DNA of 64,000 nt from Flavobacterium laiguense (GTDB lineage Bacteria; Bacteroidota; Bacteroidia; Flavobacteriales; Flavobacteriaceae). The translations under genes and the position numbers were made by a program. The stretch spans positions 38,287-102,286 of the forward strand of contig NZ_QCZH01000010.1 in NCBI RefSeq assembly GCF_003097655.1. The letters run 5' to 3'. A model generated the notes under the pieces. That model ran no database searches. It was given only the letters and a program-made list of their open reading frames with translations, and was not told the DNA's origin. Below, piece by piece: positions 1 to 9,906 of this stretch; the first letter of the stretch is position 1, and each line of letters begins with the position of its first letter.

Positions 1-3000
1 TAGTTTTAAATGGTAATTTCAAATTGCCTTTATATGCAGGAAATGTTAAGGTTAACGATCCAAATTTAAAATTGAATTTTGATGGATTGCTTGACTTTAG
101 TAAAAAAGACAGTAAACATGATTTTAATATTGATATAGAAAGAGCCGAATTGCATAAATTGAAGTTTGTAAATGATAGTATTTCACTTTTTAGAGGAAAT
201 ATAATTGTTAAGACACAAGGGAATTCAATTGATGACATGCAGGGGAATATTTATGTAAATAATGCTACTTATACCAATTCTAAAGATACGTATCAGTTTA
301 ATGATTTTAATATCAATTCAATATTTGATGCAGGAAGGATTCGAACCATAAAAGTGAATTCGCCTGATATTACAGATGGGGAAGTAGTGGGTAAATATAA
401 ATTTTCAGATCTGAAAGGTTTAGTCTCTAATTCGTTGGGAAGTCTATATACAAATTATAAACCTATAAAAGTAAATAAAGGACAGTTTTTAAAATTTAAT
501 TTTTCTATTAACAGTAAAATAGTTGAAGTCTTTTTTCCTGAAATAAAAGTTAGTGAAAATACAATTGTAAAAGGGAGTATTAACTCGGATAATAATGATT
601 TTAAATTCAATTTTAATTCCCCTGTAATTAAAGCTTTCGAAAATACTTTTGATAATATTAGGATTTCAATCGATAATAAAAATCCACTGTATAATGCCTA
701 TATCGAGTTAGACAGCATAAAAACTGAGATGTATAAAATTCGTGATTTTAGTTTGATAAATGTGACTTCAAAAGATACCTTATTCTTTCGAACAGAATTT
801 AAAGGCGGTACAAAAGGGGAAGACAGTTTTAATCTGGATTTATATCATACTATGAATAAAGAAAATAAAAATGTAATTGGTTTTAGTAAATCGGAAATTA
901 AAATAAAAAATAGTTTATGGTTTCTAAATGAATTGAATTTATCTAATAACCGAGTTGTCTTTGATAAAGAATTAAAAGAATTTCGCTTAGATGATTTTAT
1001 TTTATCCAATAAAAAACAGGAAATTACATTTAGCGGGGATATTATAGGGAAAGATTATAAAGATTTTAAAGCACATTTTAAAGATGTTAATATAAATGAC
1101 TGGGTATCTGCGCAACAAAGTTTTTTAGTATATGGTAATTTGAATGGAGATGTCAATTACAAACAAAACAAGCTTAAATATGAACCTACAGCTTCAATAG
1201 TAATAGATAATTTGAAAGTGAATGATCACGAGTTGGGTGTTTTGAATTTTGATATACGAGGTGATGAAAATTTAAAAAAATTCACTTTATTTTCAACCAT
1301 TGAAAATGAAAATTTTGAGTCTTTTAATGCAGATGGGAGTTTTGAAATTGAAAACGAAGCAACGGTATTTGATTTAAATCTAAAATTTGACCGATTTAAT
1401 TTAGCTACTTTAAGCTCTTTGGGTGGCGATGTGATATCCAATATTAGAGGATTTGTTTCTGGAAATGCAACCATAGGCGGTACTATGAAAAAACCGGAAA
1501 TTAATGGAAGACTTTATGTAAATGAAGGGGGATTATCTATTCCTTATCTAAATGTTGATTATGCGTTAAATAACAAAACTATCATTGATTTGACAGGGGA
1601 GAAATTCTTATTCAGAAACAATACCCTAACCGATACAAAATATAAAACCACAGGAACATTGAATGGGGTTGTGGAGCATAATAATTTTTCGGATTGGAAA
1701 TTGGATTTGACTGTAAATTCAAAAAGGTTTTTGGCTTTGGATACAAAAGATAGTGAAGATGCGGCTTATTTTGGTACTGCATTCATTGATGGTAGGGCAA
1801 CTATTAAAGGACCTGCCGATGCGTTGTTCATAAAAGTAGACGCAAAATCAGAAAAAGGAACTGCTGTAAAAATCCCGATCAATAATGCAGAAAGTGTAAG
1901 CGAGAACAGTTTTATTCATTTTGTGACCCCTAAAGAAAAGTTCAATTTGCAAAAGGGTATTGTAGAAAGCAAGAAGAAATACAACGGACTTGAATTAGAG
2001 TTTGATTTCGAAATAACCCCAAATGCCGAGGTGGAAGTGATATTGGATAGAAATTCTGGACATGGAATGAAAGGAAGAGGAAATGGAACCTTATTATTTA
2101 AAATTAATACTTTAGGTAAGTTTAATATGTGGGGGGACTTCTTGCCTTTTGATGGAACATATAATTTTAAGTATGGAGGAATAATTGACAAGAAATTCAA
2201 TGTAAAAAAAGGAGGATCCATTGTTTGGGAAGGTAATCCACTGAAAGCACAATTGAATTTAGAGGCTGTCTATAAGATATCGGCAAATCCGGCATTGCTA
2301 TTAGAGAGTTCGAGTATCAATAAAAAAGTTCCTGTTGAAGTTGTTATTGGTATTCGTGGCGATTTAACTAGGCCAGAACCGGATTTTATGATTAATTTCC
2401 CAACTGTTACAAGTGTGTTGAAATCTGAACTTGAAACGGAATTAGCAGATAAAGACGTGCGTCAAACTCAGGCTTTGTATTTATTGTCTACAGGTAGTTT
2501 TTTAAGTAAAGATGGAACTAATCAAATAGGTGCGTCAAGTTTGTATGAAACGGCTTCAGGAATGTTAGGGAATATTGTACAGTCGAATGATGAAACTTTT
2601 GAAATGAATTTTAATCTTGTAACGCAAGACAAAAGACCCGGAAAAGAAACGGATGGAAGATTTGAAGCTATTGTTTCTTCTAAAGTGAATGAACGAATAA
2701 CCATCAACGGAAGGATAGGAGTTCCTTTTGGAGGAGTTAATGAATCGGCAGTTGTTGGTGATGTCGATATTAAGTATAGAGTTAATGATGATGGTTCTTT
2801 TAACTTGCATGTATTCAATAGAGAAAACGATATTAACTACGTTGGGCAAGAAATTGGATATACTCAAGGAGGTGGACTTATTTATGAAGTCGATTTTGAT
2901 ACTTTCAGGGAATTGGTCGATAAGATGTTTAAAAGCAAAAAAATAACAATGCCTACTAAAGGAAAAACAGACATAGAGAATCCAGATTCTAACTTAAATC

Positions 3001-3089
3001 CAGATTTTATTAATTTTTCTAAACCCAAAGAGCCCAAATCCGATAAGCCTAAAATAAATCAGGATGCCGTGTTGCCAGAAAACGACTAA
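1..3089 (+). CDS. tamB: TamB-family translocation/assembly module, 5' end outside the window
   Basis: The reading frame is open from the first bases of the window with no stop, so the gene begins upstream; about 1029 C-terminal residues are visible. The protein is built of long stretches of short alternating beta-strand sequence typical of AsmA/TamB proteins, which span the periplasm and help lipids or outer-membrane proteins reach the outer membrane. The C-terminal part (roughly the last 450 residues) has features of the TamB (DUF490) domain, including a LYLLSTGSF segment, GRFEAIVSSKVNERITING and a final beta-rich stretch. The last 60 residues are a Lys/Pro/Asp-rich tail. In this phylum tamB commonly sits alone or near tsaD; the upstream neighbour is not visible. 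A weak terminator-like hairpin follows. I infer the role from family only. Confidence 0.85.
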   Translation, partial: VLNGNFKLPLYAGNVKVNDPNLKLNFDGLLDFSKKDSKHDFNIDIERAELHKLKFVNDSISLFRGNIIVKTQGNSIDDMQGNIYVNNATYTNSKDTYQFNDFNINSIFDAGRIRTIKVNSPDITDGEVVGKYKFSDLKGLVSNSLGSLYTNYKPIKVNKGQFLKFNFSINSKIVEVFFPEIKVSENTIVKGSINSDNNDFKFNFNSPVIKAFENTFDNIRISIDNKNPLYNAYIELDSIKTEMYKIRDFSLINVTSKDTLFFRTEFKGGTKGEDSFNLDLYHTMNKENKNVIGFSKSEIKIKNSLWFLNELNLSNNRVVFDKELKEFRLDDFILSNKKQEITFSGDIIGKDYKDFKAHFKDVNINDWVSAQQSFLVYGNLNGDVNYKQNKLKYEPTASIVIDNLKVNDHELGVLNFDIRGDENLKKFTLFSTIENENFESFNADGSFEIENEATVFDLNLKFDRFNLATLSSLGGDVISNIRGFVSGNATIGGTMKKPEINGRLYVNEGGLSIPYLNVDYALNNKTIIDLTGEKFLFRNNTLTDTKYKTTGTLNGVVEHNNFSDWKLDLTVNSKRFLALDTKDSEDAAYFGTAFIDGRATIKGPADALFIKVDAKSEKGTAVKIPINNAESVSENSFIHFVTPKEKFNLQKGIVESKKKYNGLELEFDFEITPNAEVEVILDRNSGHGMKGRGNGTLLFKINTLGKFNMWGDFLPFDGTYNFKYGGIIDKKFNVKKGGSIVWEGNPLKAQLNLEAVYKISANPALLLESSSINKKVPVEVVIGIRGDLTRPEPDFMINFPTVTSVLKSELETELADKDVRQTQALYLLSTGSFLSKDGTNQIGASSLYETASGMLGNIVQSNDETFEMNFNLVTQDKRPGKETDGRFEAIVSSKVNERITINGRIGVPFGGVNESAVVGDVDIKYRVNDDGSFNLHVFNRENDINYVGQEIGYTQGGGLIYEVDFDTFRELVDKMFKSKKITMPTKGKTDIENPDSNLNPDFINFSKPKEPKSDKPKINQDAVLPEND

Positions 3090-3114
3090 GGTAGAAATAT
3101 AAGTTATCGTTTTT

Positions 3115-3135
3115 AGATCCTTGCCTAAAGGATCT
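3115..3135 (+). terminator. Hairpin after tamB
   Basis: A perfect 8-bp stem (AGATCCTT / AAGGATCT) with a 5-base loop lies 26 bases after the tamB stop. Only a broken T-rich stretch follows, so it is a weak candidate terminator. Confidence 0.45.
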
Positions 3136-3484
3136 TATATTTCTTAATATGGTAAAAATTTAACACTCTCTGTTTAGAATATAGCTCTATTGATATTGGT
3201 GTATAATACACCCTATTTTAATTAATGCTCTACTTTATAAATGAATCTTTATAAAGCCAACTTTATTTATATAAGATTTTTTTTAAACTCGATTTATTGG
3301 ATTCTAGTTCCTTATAAAATAACACAATACTTGAATTTTAATAGGTTTAATAGGGGGCTATTCTTGCTTAAAAAAAAACTTATCAACGAAAACGTTTGAA
3401 TTAGCGTAGCTTTATTAAAATGTTAGAAGAACAGCTGCTATAGTCCGTTTTGTTTGCTAATTTTACGTTTTAATACTTAAAAAA
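3136..3484. other. Intergenic region before pfkA
   Basis: About 350 AT-rich bases without a plausible gene. It probably holds the pfkA promoter, but no perfect TAnnTTTG box is seen; the closest is TAATTTTA about 30 bases before the ATG. GAAAACGTTT at 3388-3397 matches 10 of 12 bases of the palindrome found upstream of the susC-like gene, and could be an operator half-site. Confidence 0.4.
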
Positions 3485-4471
3485 ATGTCAAAAACAATAA
3501 AAAAGATAGGTGTTCTTACATCTGGAGGAGACTCTCCGGGTATGAATGCCGCCATTAGATCAGTTGTTCGTACATGTGCTTATCATAATATTGGATGTAT
3601 CGGGATTTATAGAGGATATCAAGGAATGATTGAAGGGGATTTCAAAGAAATGGGACCTCGAAGTGTAAATAATATTGTAAACAAAGGAGGAACTATATTA
3701 AAATCAGCTCGATCACTTGATTTTAAAACTCCAGAAGGCCGTGAAAAAGCACATCAAAATCTGGTAAAAGCTGGAATTGATGCATTAGTTGTAATAGGTG
3801 GGGATGGTTCTTTTACCGGAGCATTGTTATTTAATACGGAATATAATTTCCCTGTAATAGGAATTCCTGGTACCATCGATAATGATATATTTGGAACCAG
3901 CCATACACTTGGATATGATACCGCTTTGAATACTGTTGTAGAAGTTATCGATAAAATTCGTGATACTGCGAGTTCGCATAATCGATTGTTTCTTATTGAA
4001 GTAATGGGACGAGATGCCGGACACATTGCTTTGAATGCTGGAATAGGTGCAGGAGCCGAAGAAATTCTTATTCCTGAGGAAGATTTAGGATTAGATCGAT
4101 TATTAGAATCTTTAAGAAAAAGTAAAGCAGCAGGAAAATCATCTAGTATTGTTGTAATTGCCGAAGGAGATAAAATTGGTAAATCAGTATTTGAACTTAA
4201 GGATTATGTGGAGTCAAATTTACCAGAATATGATGTTCGTGTTTCGGTATTGGGACACATGCAGCGTGGTGGTGCGCCATCTTGTTTTGATAGAGTTCTA
4301 GCAAGTCGTCTTGGCGTTAAAGCTGTAGAGTCGTTGTTAGAAGGAAAATCAAACTATATGGTTGGAATATTATGTGATAAAATTGGTCTTACTCCGTTGG
4401 AGCAAGCTATAAAGGGACATACTGAAATTGATAGAGAATTATTGAGGGTTTCAGATATTATGTCGATATAA
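3485..4471 (+). CDS. pfkA: ATP-dependent 6-phosphofructokinase
   Basis: Phosphorylates fructose 6-phosphate to fructose 1,6-bisphosphate, the committing step of glycolysis. The 328-residue length is that of bacterial PfkA. Visible motifs are the N-terminal nucleotide-binding GVLTSGGDSPGMNAAIR (residues 9-25), VIGGDGS (about 103-109, ATP-type GGDGS), the catalytic GTIDND loop (about 130), MGRDAGH (about 170) and the late LGHMQRGG segment. GDGS rather than GEDG at the phosphate site suggests ATP rather than pyrophosphate as donor. It is followed after 70 bases by gapA in the same direction, so the two glycolytic genes are probably co-transcribed. The ATG is preceded by an A-rich run, usual for this group. 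Confidence 0.97.
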   Translation: MSKTIKKIGVLTSGGDSPGMNAAIRSVVRTCAYHNIGCIGIYRGYQGMIEGDFKEMGPRSVNNIVNKGGTILKSARSLDFKTPEGREKAHQNLVKAGIDALVVIGGDGSFTGALLFNTEYNFPVIGIPGTIDNDIFGTSHTLGYDTALNTVVEVIDKIRDTASSHNRLFLIEVMGRDAGHIALNAGIGAGAEEILIPEEDLGLDRLLESLRKSKAAGKSSSIVVIAEGDKIGKSVFELKDYVESNLPEYDVRVSVLGHMQRGGAPSCFDRVLASRLGVKAVESLLEGKSNYMVGILCDKIGLTPLEQAIKGHTEIDRELLRVSDIMSI

Positions 4472-4502
4472 AAAAAAGTGAAGTTTATTGTGAGGAAATT
4501 AG

Positions 4503-5546
<1,044 letters not shown>

Positions 5547-5561
5547 TTTTTTTATATTTAC

Positions 5562-5600
5562 AAAATCCCATTAGGTAAAATTAATGGGATTTTATTTTTT
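5562..5600 (+). terminator. Rho-independent terminator of pfkA-gapA
   Basis: A perfect 12-bp stem, AAAATCCCATTA (5562-5573) with TAATGGGATTTT (5582-5593), is followed by a T-rich run. Confidence 0.9.
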
Positions 5601-5678
5601 TTGTTCGGTTTTTATAGTATTCAAATTTGCATTGAATTTTATAGAGAAAGCGACAAAATTCATAACAAATATTATCTA

Positions 5679-5774
5679 CATATGAAATGAGCATAAGTGT
5701 AAATTGGTCGTACACACCAATTCAGCTATGCGAATTACATATGACCGATGAAAAACAATAAAAATCAGCATATG
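5679..5774 (+). ncRNA. Structured leader element, copy A, ending at the kinase start codon
   Basis: This element is shared with the leader of pyrR (copy B, 57169-57263). The outer stem pairs CATATG (5679-5684) with CATATG (5738-5743), then AAT/ATT, then tandem G-A and A-G mismatches, then GCAT (5691-5694) with ATGC (5728-5731). Inside is a hairpin AATTGGT (5702-5708) / ACCAATT (5716-5722) with a 7-base loop. A 25-base A-rich spacer containing AAAAACAATAAAAA leads to a third CATATG (5769-5774) that contains the start codon. CATATG is self-complementary, so the 5738 copy could pair with the start-codon copy instead. Structure seen by eye; a regulatory role is inferred. Confidence 0.65.
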
Positions 5775-6623
5775 AAATTAATAGTTGACAGTGGTTCTAC
5801 TAAAGCAGATTGGATTGCTATAGATGATGAAGGAAAAGTTTTGTTTACTACACAAACATTAGGTTTAAATCCAGAAATTCTTAACGGTGATGAAATCGTA
5901 GAACGATTGAATGATCGATTTGATATTTTACAGAATAAAAAGACAGCTACCCATTTGTTTTTCTATGGTGCTGGTTGCGGGACAGATAGAATGAAATTGA
6001 TGCTTTCACAGCTTTTTCAAGTCTATTTTCCAAATGCCATAGTTGTAGTTGAGGAAGATACTTATGCGGCTGTTTATGCAACAACCCCAAAAGGAGAAAA
6101 AGCAATTGTCAGTATATTAGGGACTGGTTCAAACTGCAGTTATTTTGATGGACATGTATTACATCAAAAAGTGCAATCTTTGGGATATATCGTAATGGAT
6201 GATTGTAGTGGTAATGTTTTTGGTAAAGAATTAATTAGAAAATATTATTTTAATAAAATGCCAAAAGAATTAGCGGAACTTTTTGAAAAAGAGTACAACG
6301 TAGATCCGGATTTTATTAAAAATAAATTATACAAGGAGTCAAATCCAAATGCTTATTTGGCGACTTTTGCAAAATTCTTAATTCAAAATAAAGAACATGA
6401 GTTTTGTAAAAAAATAATTTTTAAAGGGATGAAATCTTTTATAAAAAATTATATCAAGCAATTTGAAAATTGTAAAGAAGTTCCTGTGCATTTTGTAGGA
6501 TCGATTGCTTTTTATTTAAAAGATGAATTAGCCGTAATTTTTGAAAAACACGAATTACAGTTGGGTAATGTTTTAAGAAGACCTATAGATGGTTTGATAG
6601 CGTATCACGCAGCTAATGTGTAG
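5772..6623 (+). CDS. BadF/BadG/BcrA/BcrD-family ATPase, N-acetylglucosamine kinase-like
   Basis: A 283-residue protein of the ASKHA (actin-like) kinase fold. It begins MKLIVDSGSTKADW, the phosphate-1 motif, with a second phosphate-type GTGSNC segment near residue 117 and a C-terminal FVGSIAF/RRPIDGL region. Family members include GlcNAc/GlcN kinases that feed amino sugars to the NagA/NagB route, which would fit the amino-sugar locus at 41-55 kb. An upstream in-frame ATG at 5748 exists, but I chose 5772 because the leader element shared with pyrR ends exactly there and the 5748 frame is not conserved in that copy. It is convergent with the RidA gene. The substrate is not proven by sequence. 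Confidence 0.8.
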   Translation: MKLIVDSGSTKADWIAIDDEGKVLFTTQTLGLNPEILNGDEIVERLNDRFDILQNKKTATHLFFYGAGCGTDRMKLMLSQLFQVYFPNAIVVVEEDTYAAVYATTPKGEKAIVSILGTGSNCSYFDGHVLHQKVQSLGYIVMDDCSGNVFGKELIRKYYFNKMPKELAELFEKEYNVDPDFIKNKLYKESNPNAYLATFAKFLIQNKEHEFCKKIIFKGMKSFIKNYIKQFENCKEVPVHFVGSIAFYLKDELAVIFEKHELQLGNVLRRPIDGLIAYHAANV

Positions 6624-6637
6624 TAGTATAATAGTAT

Positions 6638-6707
6638 TCAGTGTTCAGTTTTTTAGTGTTCAGTTACCACACTGTTGAAAACTGAACACTAAAAAACTGA
6701 ACACTGA
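6638..6707. terminator. Long inverted repeat between convergent genes
   Basis: A perfect 28-bp stem (6638-6665 with 6680-6707, 14-base loop) lies between the kinase (+) and RidA (-) genes. Each arm contains AGTGTTCAGTT twice as a direct repeat. It can act as a terminator in both directions, though there is no long T run outside the stem. Confidence 0.75.
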
Positions 6708-6710
6708 TCA

Positions 6711-7091
6711 CTAAAAAATTGCGATCATAGATATTTCTACATTTACGTTTTTTGGCAAACAGGCCACTTGAACCGTTTCACGTGCTGGAGCGGTTTTTTC
6801 ATTAAAATAAGATCCGTAAACGGTGTTGATGCTTCCAAAATCATCCATATTCATAATGAAAATGGTTGTTTTCACCACGTTTTCAAATGTCATTCCGGCT
6901 GCTTCAAGAACGGCCTTCATGTTTTCCATCACTTGCTTGGTTTCTACTTCAATGTTGTCTACTACTAATTCCATAGTTGCAGGATTCAACGCAATTTGCC
7001 CTGAGGTATACAAGGTGTCTCCTTTTAAAACGGCTTGATTATAAGGTCCAATTGGTGCTGGAGCTTTTTCGGTGTAAATTATTTTTTTCAC
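6711..7091 (-). CDS. RidA family reactive intermediate deaminase
   Basis: A 126-residue protein with the full length of the YjgF/YER057c/UK114 family. Its beginning, KAPAPIGPYNQAV, followed by LYTSGQIALNPATMELV and the conserved arginine in APARETVQVACLP are family hallmarks. RidA hydrolyses reactive enamine/imine intermediates made by PLP enzymes (for example 2-aminoacrylate), protecting other PLP enzymes. It lies 21 bases downstream of the LptD-like gene on the same strand and probably shares its transcript. The C-terminal VEISMIAIF is complete. Confidence 0.93.
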   Translation of the reverse strand: MKKIIYTEKAPAPIGPYNQAVLKGDTLYTSGQIALNPATMELVVDNIEVETKQVMENMKAVLEAAGMTFENVVKTTIFIMNMDDFGSINTVYGSYFNEKTAPARETVQVACLPKNVNVEISMIAIF

Positions 7092-7112
7092 GGTTGCTTA
7101 ATTTAAGATTTA

Positions 7113-9776
7113 TTAATTAGTAAGATTTCTTTTTTCCCATTTAATATCACTAAGGACTCCTGATTTGATTCCGATATAGAAATTCCAACTGGCATTATCT
7201 CCAAAAGGAGTCCAGTTAAAATCCATTCTCCAACTCATTAAATCTCTTTCAAATCGAAGCTGTGTAAAAGTGACTCCATTTTGCACAAAATCATAACCAG
7301 TTGAAATCCCCGCTTTCCACTTAGCAGTAAGGTCAGCATTTGCAGAAACCATAATAGAATTTCCAATTACTTTGTTTTCTCTATTACTGTTTCCGTAAGT
7401 AAGGGAATAGGCAAAAGTCATATCCCATGGTAATTTTGATCTAAAGAATTCAGATATTTCATCTTCTTCATCCTCATCACCAAATTGACTTTTTCGATCA
7501 CTCCCTACATCAATGTCCGAACCAAATAAATCATCGCCTCTTCCTCCATTCCTAAGACTTTGGCTGTTCTTATCCTTTTTGGTTCCTTTGTTATCAATAG
7601 AATAATTCATGGTTAGATTCGCACTGGTCATTCTAAACAAGCTTCCACCGTTGTTTATGTTAAATACATCTATTTTATTTCCACCGTTATCTATGGCATA
7701 AGGGTCTAAAGTAGCGCCAAAATTGGCAGACAATTTATTGTCGAAAAATTGGGTTCCACCACTAACTCTCAGAGGGGACCAGTTAAGGGTTTTAGCATCA
7801 AAATTATAACTCGTGTCAAAATTTAAATTATTGAGCAACATAATTTTTTTAGCCTCTGTTTTCGTGCTGTCCTTGTCTCTGACTTTTGCCTCGAATGTGT
7901 TGCTAAGATTTAAGCCTAAAAAATTTGAACTATTCTTATTAGGGAAACCGTAAATTCCTCCTTCAAATCGGGTGTAATCTTTTTGCATTGTTCCGCTTGC
8001 ATCTGTGGCATAAGTATCATAGTATTTCTCAAAACTAGGCCTGTAACTATGCGAAATAGACGGACGCATTACGTGTCTTATGGATTGTATTTTTTTATCC
8101 GAACCCAAATTAAAGGTACCGTATATAGTTGTTCCTAAATTTGTAGAAGTAGAATAGGTCCTATAGGTATCAAATCCTTTTACATCTGTTGTTATAACAG
8201 TGTTTAGCTGATCGTCATATCTTTTATTTATTGTTTTAAAGTACCATACTTCTTCATAATTTAGAGAGGAAGAAACGCTAAAATGTTTAAACACCTTAAA
8301 ATTGGTGCTTAATGGAATGGAATGTTGAAAACCAATATCTGCATTTTTAAACATTTCAGGCTTGAAAAACAAAGAATCGGTTGTTTTAAAGCTGTTTTTT
8401 CCGTTTAAATTATACTGCAAGTTGATGTTTTTGATAAAGCCTTTTTTCGCTCCATCATTTAATGCAAAGGGATACATACGATCTACACTAAACTGTAATG
8501 TAGGTAGTGTCATATTGATTTCTTTGGTTTGCGTATTTTGGGAATGTGTCGCTGTTAAAGATATTCGGGATTGAGGGACTCCATTAAAGACGGTGCTATA
8601 CGAGATGGATGAACTCAAAGTGTTGTTTAACGAGGAACCAACATTGATCTGATTGATGGTTTGTTTAAAATATTCACTACTTCCAAGGTTTACCGAAGCT
8701 GAAAACGTGGAATTTGGATTTGCTTTAGAATCTTGAGAATGAGACCACTGAATGTTGTAGATTTTGGTCTTAGAATAATCAGGATAGCCTCTTTCGCTAG
8801 TAATGTTGTTTTCATATCGAACATTAAAGGTCCCTTGAAAATGGTATCTGTAGCCGTAAGAAGATTGTGCTGCTATACCGTAACTTCCATTAGTGTAATA
8901 ATCACCAGTTAATGTTAAGTTGTAATAATCGCTCAAGGCAAAATAATATCCTCCATTTTGGAGTGAAAAACCTTTGTCGTTAGAATCATTATAGGAGGGT
9001 AGAATAATACCCGAAACACTGGTTTCTTTTGAAAGAGGAAAATAAGCAAACGGGAGAAATAATGGGGTAGGGACTCCTGCAATAACCATGTTGGTAAACC
9101 CAGTTACTATTTTTTTTCCGGGTGTGAATTTAATTTTATTGGTTTGAAAATAATATTCCGGATTATCAATGTCTTTTGCAGTTGTAAATCGAGCACCTTT
9201 TAAGAAATATACAGAATCATTTTCTTTTTTGGTGATAGCTGCTTTTACGTTAAATTCCCCTTGATTGGATCTTGAATTCCAGATTAATGCTTTCTTTGTT
9301 TTAAAATTAAAACGAATCGAATCCGGCTCTATAACATTGCTGCCTTGCTTGAAATTTGGAAATTGAGTGTAATTGCCTAGAGAATCTTTAATTCTTCCGG
9401 CATAAACCTCATTTTTTTCGTAATCCATAACGATAATACCCGACTTTAATTCTACATCTTGATAGTATAATTCGGCTTTGTCGTATAGGGTAATGTGTTT
9501 TTTCTTCTGATCTATTTTGACATAGTTTTCGGCTTTGTACTTGACTTTACTGTCAAGAACGCCTTTTTTTACTTTAACGGTATCTAATCTTACCGTGTCA
9601 GTTTTTACTTCAACCACGGATTTATCTACACTGTTTTTAGTGTCGGAAGACTTAACTTCTTGTTTTTTAGAAGGTATGGTGGTTTGTTTCTTTTTTATAT
9701 CTTGTGAATATAAATTACCAGATCCTAAAGATAGGAAAATTGATAGTAAAACGATATTAAATAAGTTTGTATGCAA
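7113..9776 (-). CDS. lptD: LptD-like (OstA family) LPS-assembly outer membrane protein
   Basis: About 887 residues from the TTG chosen here. A signal peptide (NIVLLSIFLSLGSGNLYSQ) is followed by a Lys/Thr-rich linker, an OstA-like beta-jellyroll domain (about residues 80-220: KHITLYDKAELYYQDVELKSG) and a long C-terminal beta-barrel with many aromatic, alternating strands ending in NLTN. LptD inserts lipopolysaccharide in the outer leaflet. The frame extends to an ATG at 9860, but that would add 28 residues before the signal peptide. A good promoter (9825-9851) lies inside that extension, so the TTG is more likely. An acidic loop (DEDEEDEISE) is present near residue 790. RidA follows. Confidence 0.85.
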   Translation of the reverse strand: MHTNLFNIVLLSIFLSLGSGNLYSQDIKKKQTTIPSKKQEVKSSDTKNSVDKSVVEVKTDTVRLDTVKVKKGVLDSKVKYKAENYVKIDQKKKHITLYDKAELYYQDVELKSGIIVMDYEKNEVYAGRIKDSLGNYTQFPNFKQGSNVIEPDSIRFNFKTKKALIWNSRSNQGEFNVKAAITKKENDSVYFLKGARFTTAKDIDNPEYYFQTNKIKFTPGKKIVTGFTNMVIAGVPTPLFLPFAYFPLSKETSVSGIILPSYNDSNDKGFSLQNGGYYFALSDYYNLTLTGDYYTNGSYGIAAQSSYGYRYHFQGTFNVRYENNITSERGYPDYSKTKIYNIQWSHSQDSKANPNSTFSASVNLGSSEYFKQTINQINVGSSLNNTLSSSISYSTVFNGVPQSRISLTATHSQNTQTKEINMTLPTLQFSVDRMYPFALNDGAKKGFIKNINLQYNLNGKNSFKTTDSLFFKPEMFKNADIGFQHSIPLSTNFKVFKHFSVSSSLNYEEVWYFKTINKRYDDQLNTVITTDVKGFDTYRTYSTSTNLGTTIYGTFNLGSDKKIQSIRHVMRPSISHSYRPSFEKYYDTYATDASGTMQKDYTRFEGGIYGFPNKNSSNFLGLNLSNTFEAKVRDKDSTKTEAKKIMLLNNLNFDTSYNFDAKTLNWSPLRVSGGTQFFDNKLSANFGATLDPYAIDNGGNKIDVFNINNGGSLFRMTSANLTMNYSIDNKGTKKDKNSQSLRNGGRGDDLFGSDIDVGSDRKSQFGDEDEEDEISEFFRSKLPWDMTFAYSLTYGNSNRENKVIGNSIMVSANADLTAKWKAGISTGYDFVQNGVTFTQLRFERDLMSWRMDFNWTPFGDNASWNFYIGIKSGVLSDIKWEKRNLTN

Positions 9777-9824
9777 AGGTTTAAATGCTATTTTTGTAAA
9801 ATGAAGGCTTGTGTATTCGCGGGT

Positions 9825-9851
9825 CAAAATTACATATAAATTTTTGTCAAA
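9825..9851 (-). promoter_or_regulatory. Bacteroidota-type promoter for the lptD gene
   Basis: On the minus strand a perfect TAnnTTTG box (TAATTTTG, 9832-9825) is preceded by TTTG (9851-9848) with a 15-base spacer, slightly short for the usual 17-23. The start point would be near 9818, about 40 bases before the TTG start at 9776. Confidence 0.55.
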
Positions 9852-9906
9852 AATAATCAATTGATAAATTTATAACACAACTCTTATAATTAAACGAACT
9901 ATATAG

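Noticed and set aside
5748..5771. Upstream ATG of the BadF-like kinase
   Set aside because: It lies in the structured leader; the equivalent frame in front of pyrR is interrupted, so the 5772 ATG is preferred.
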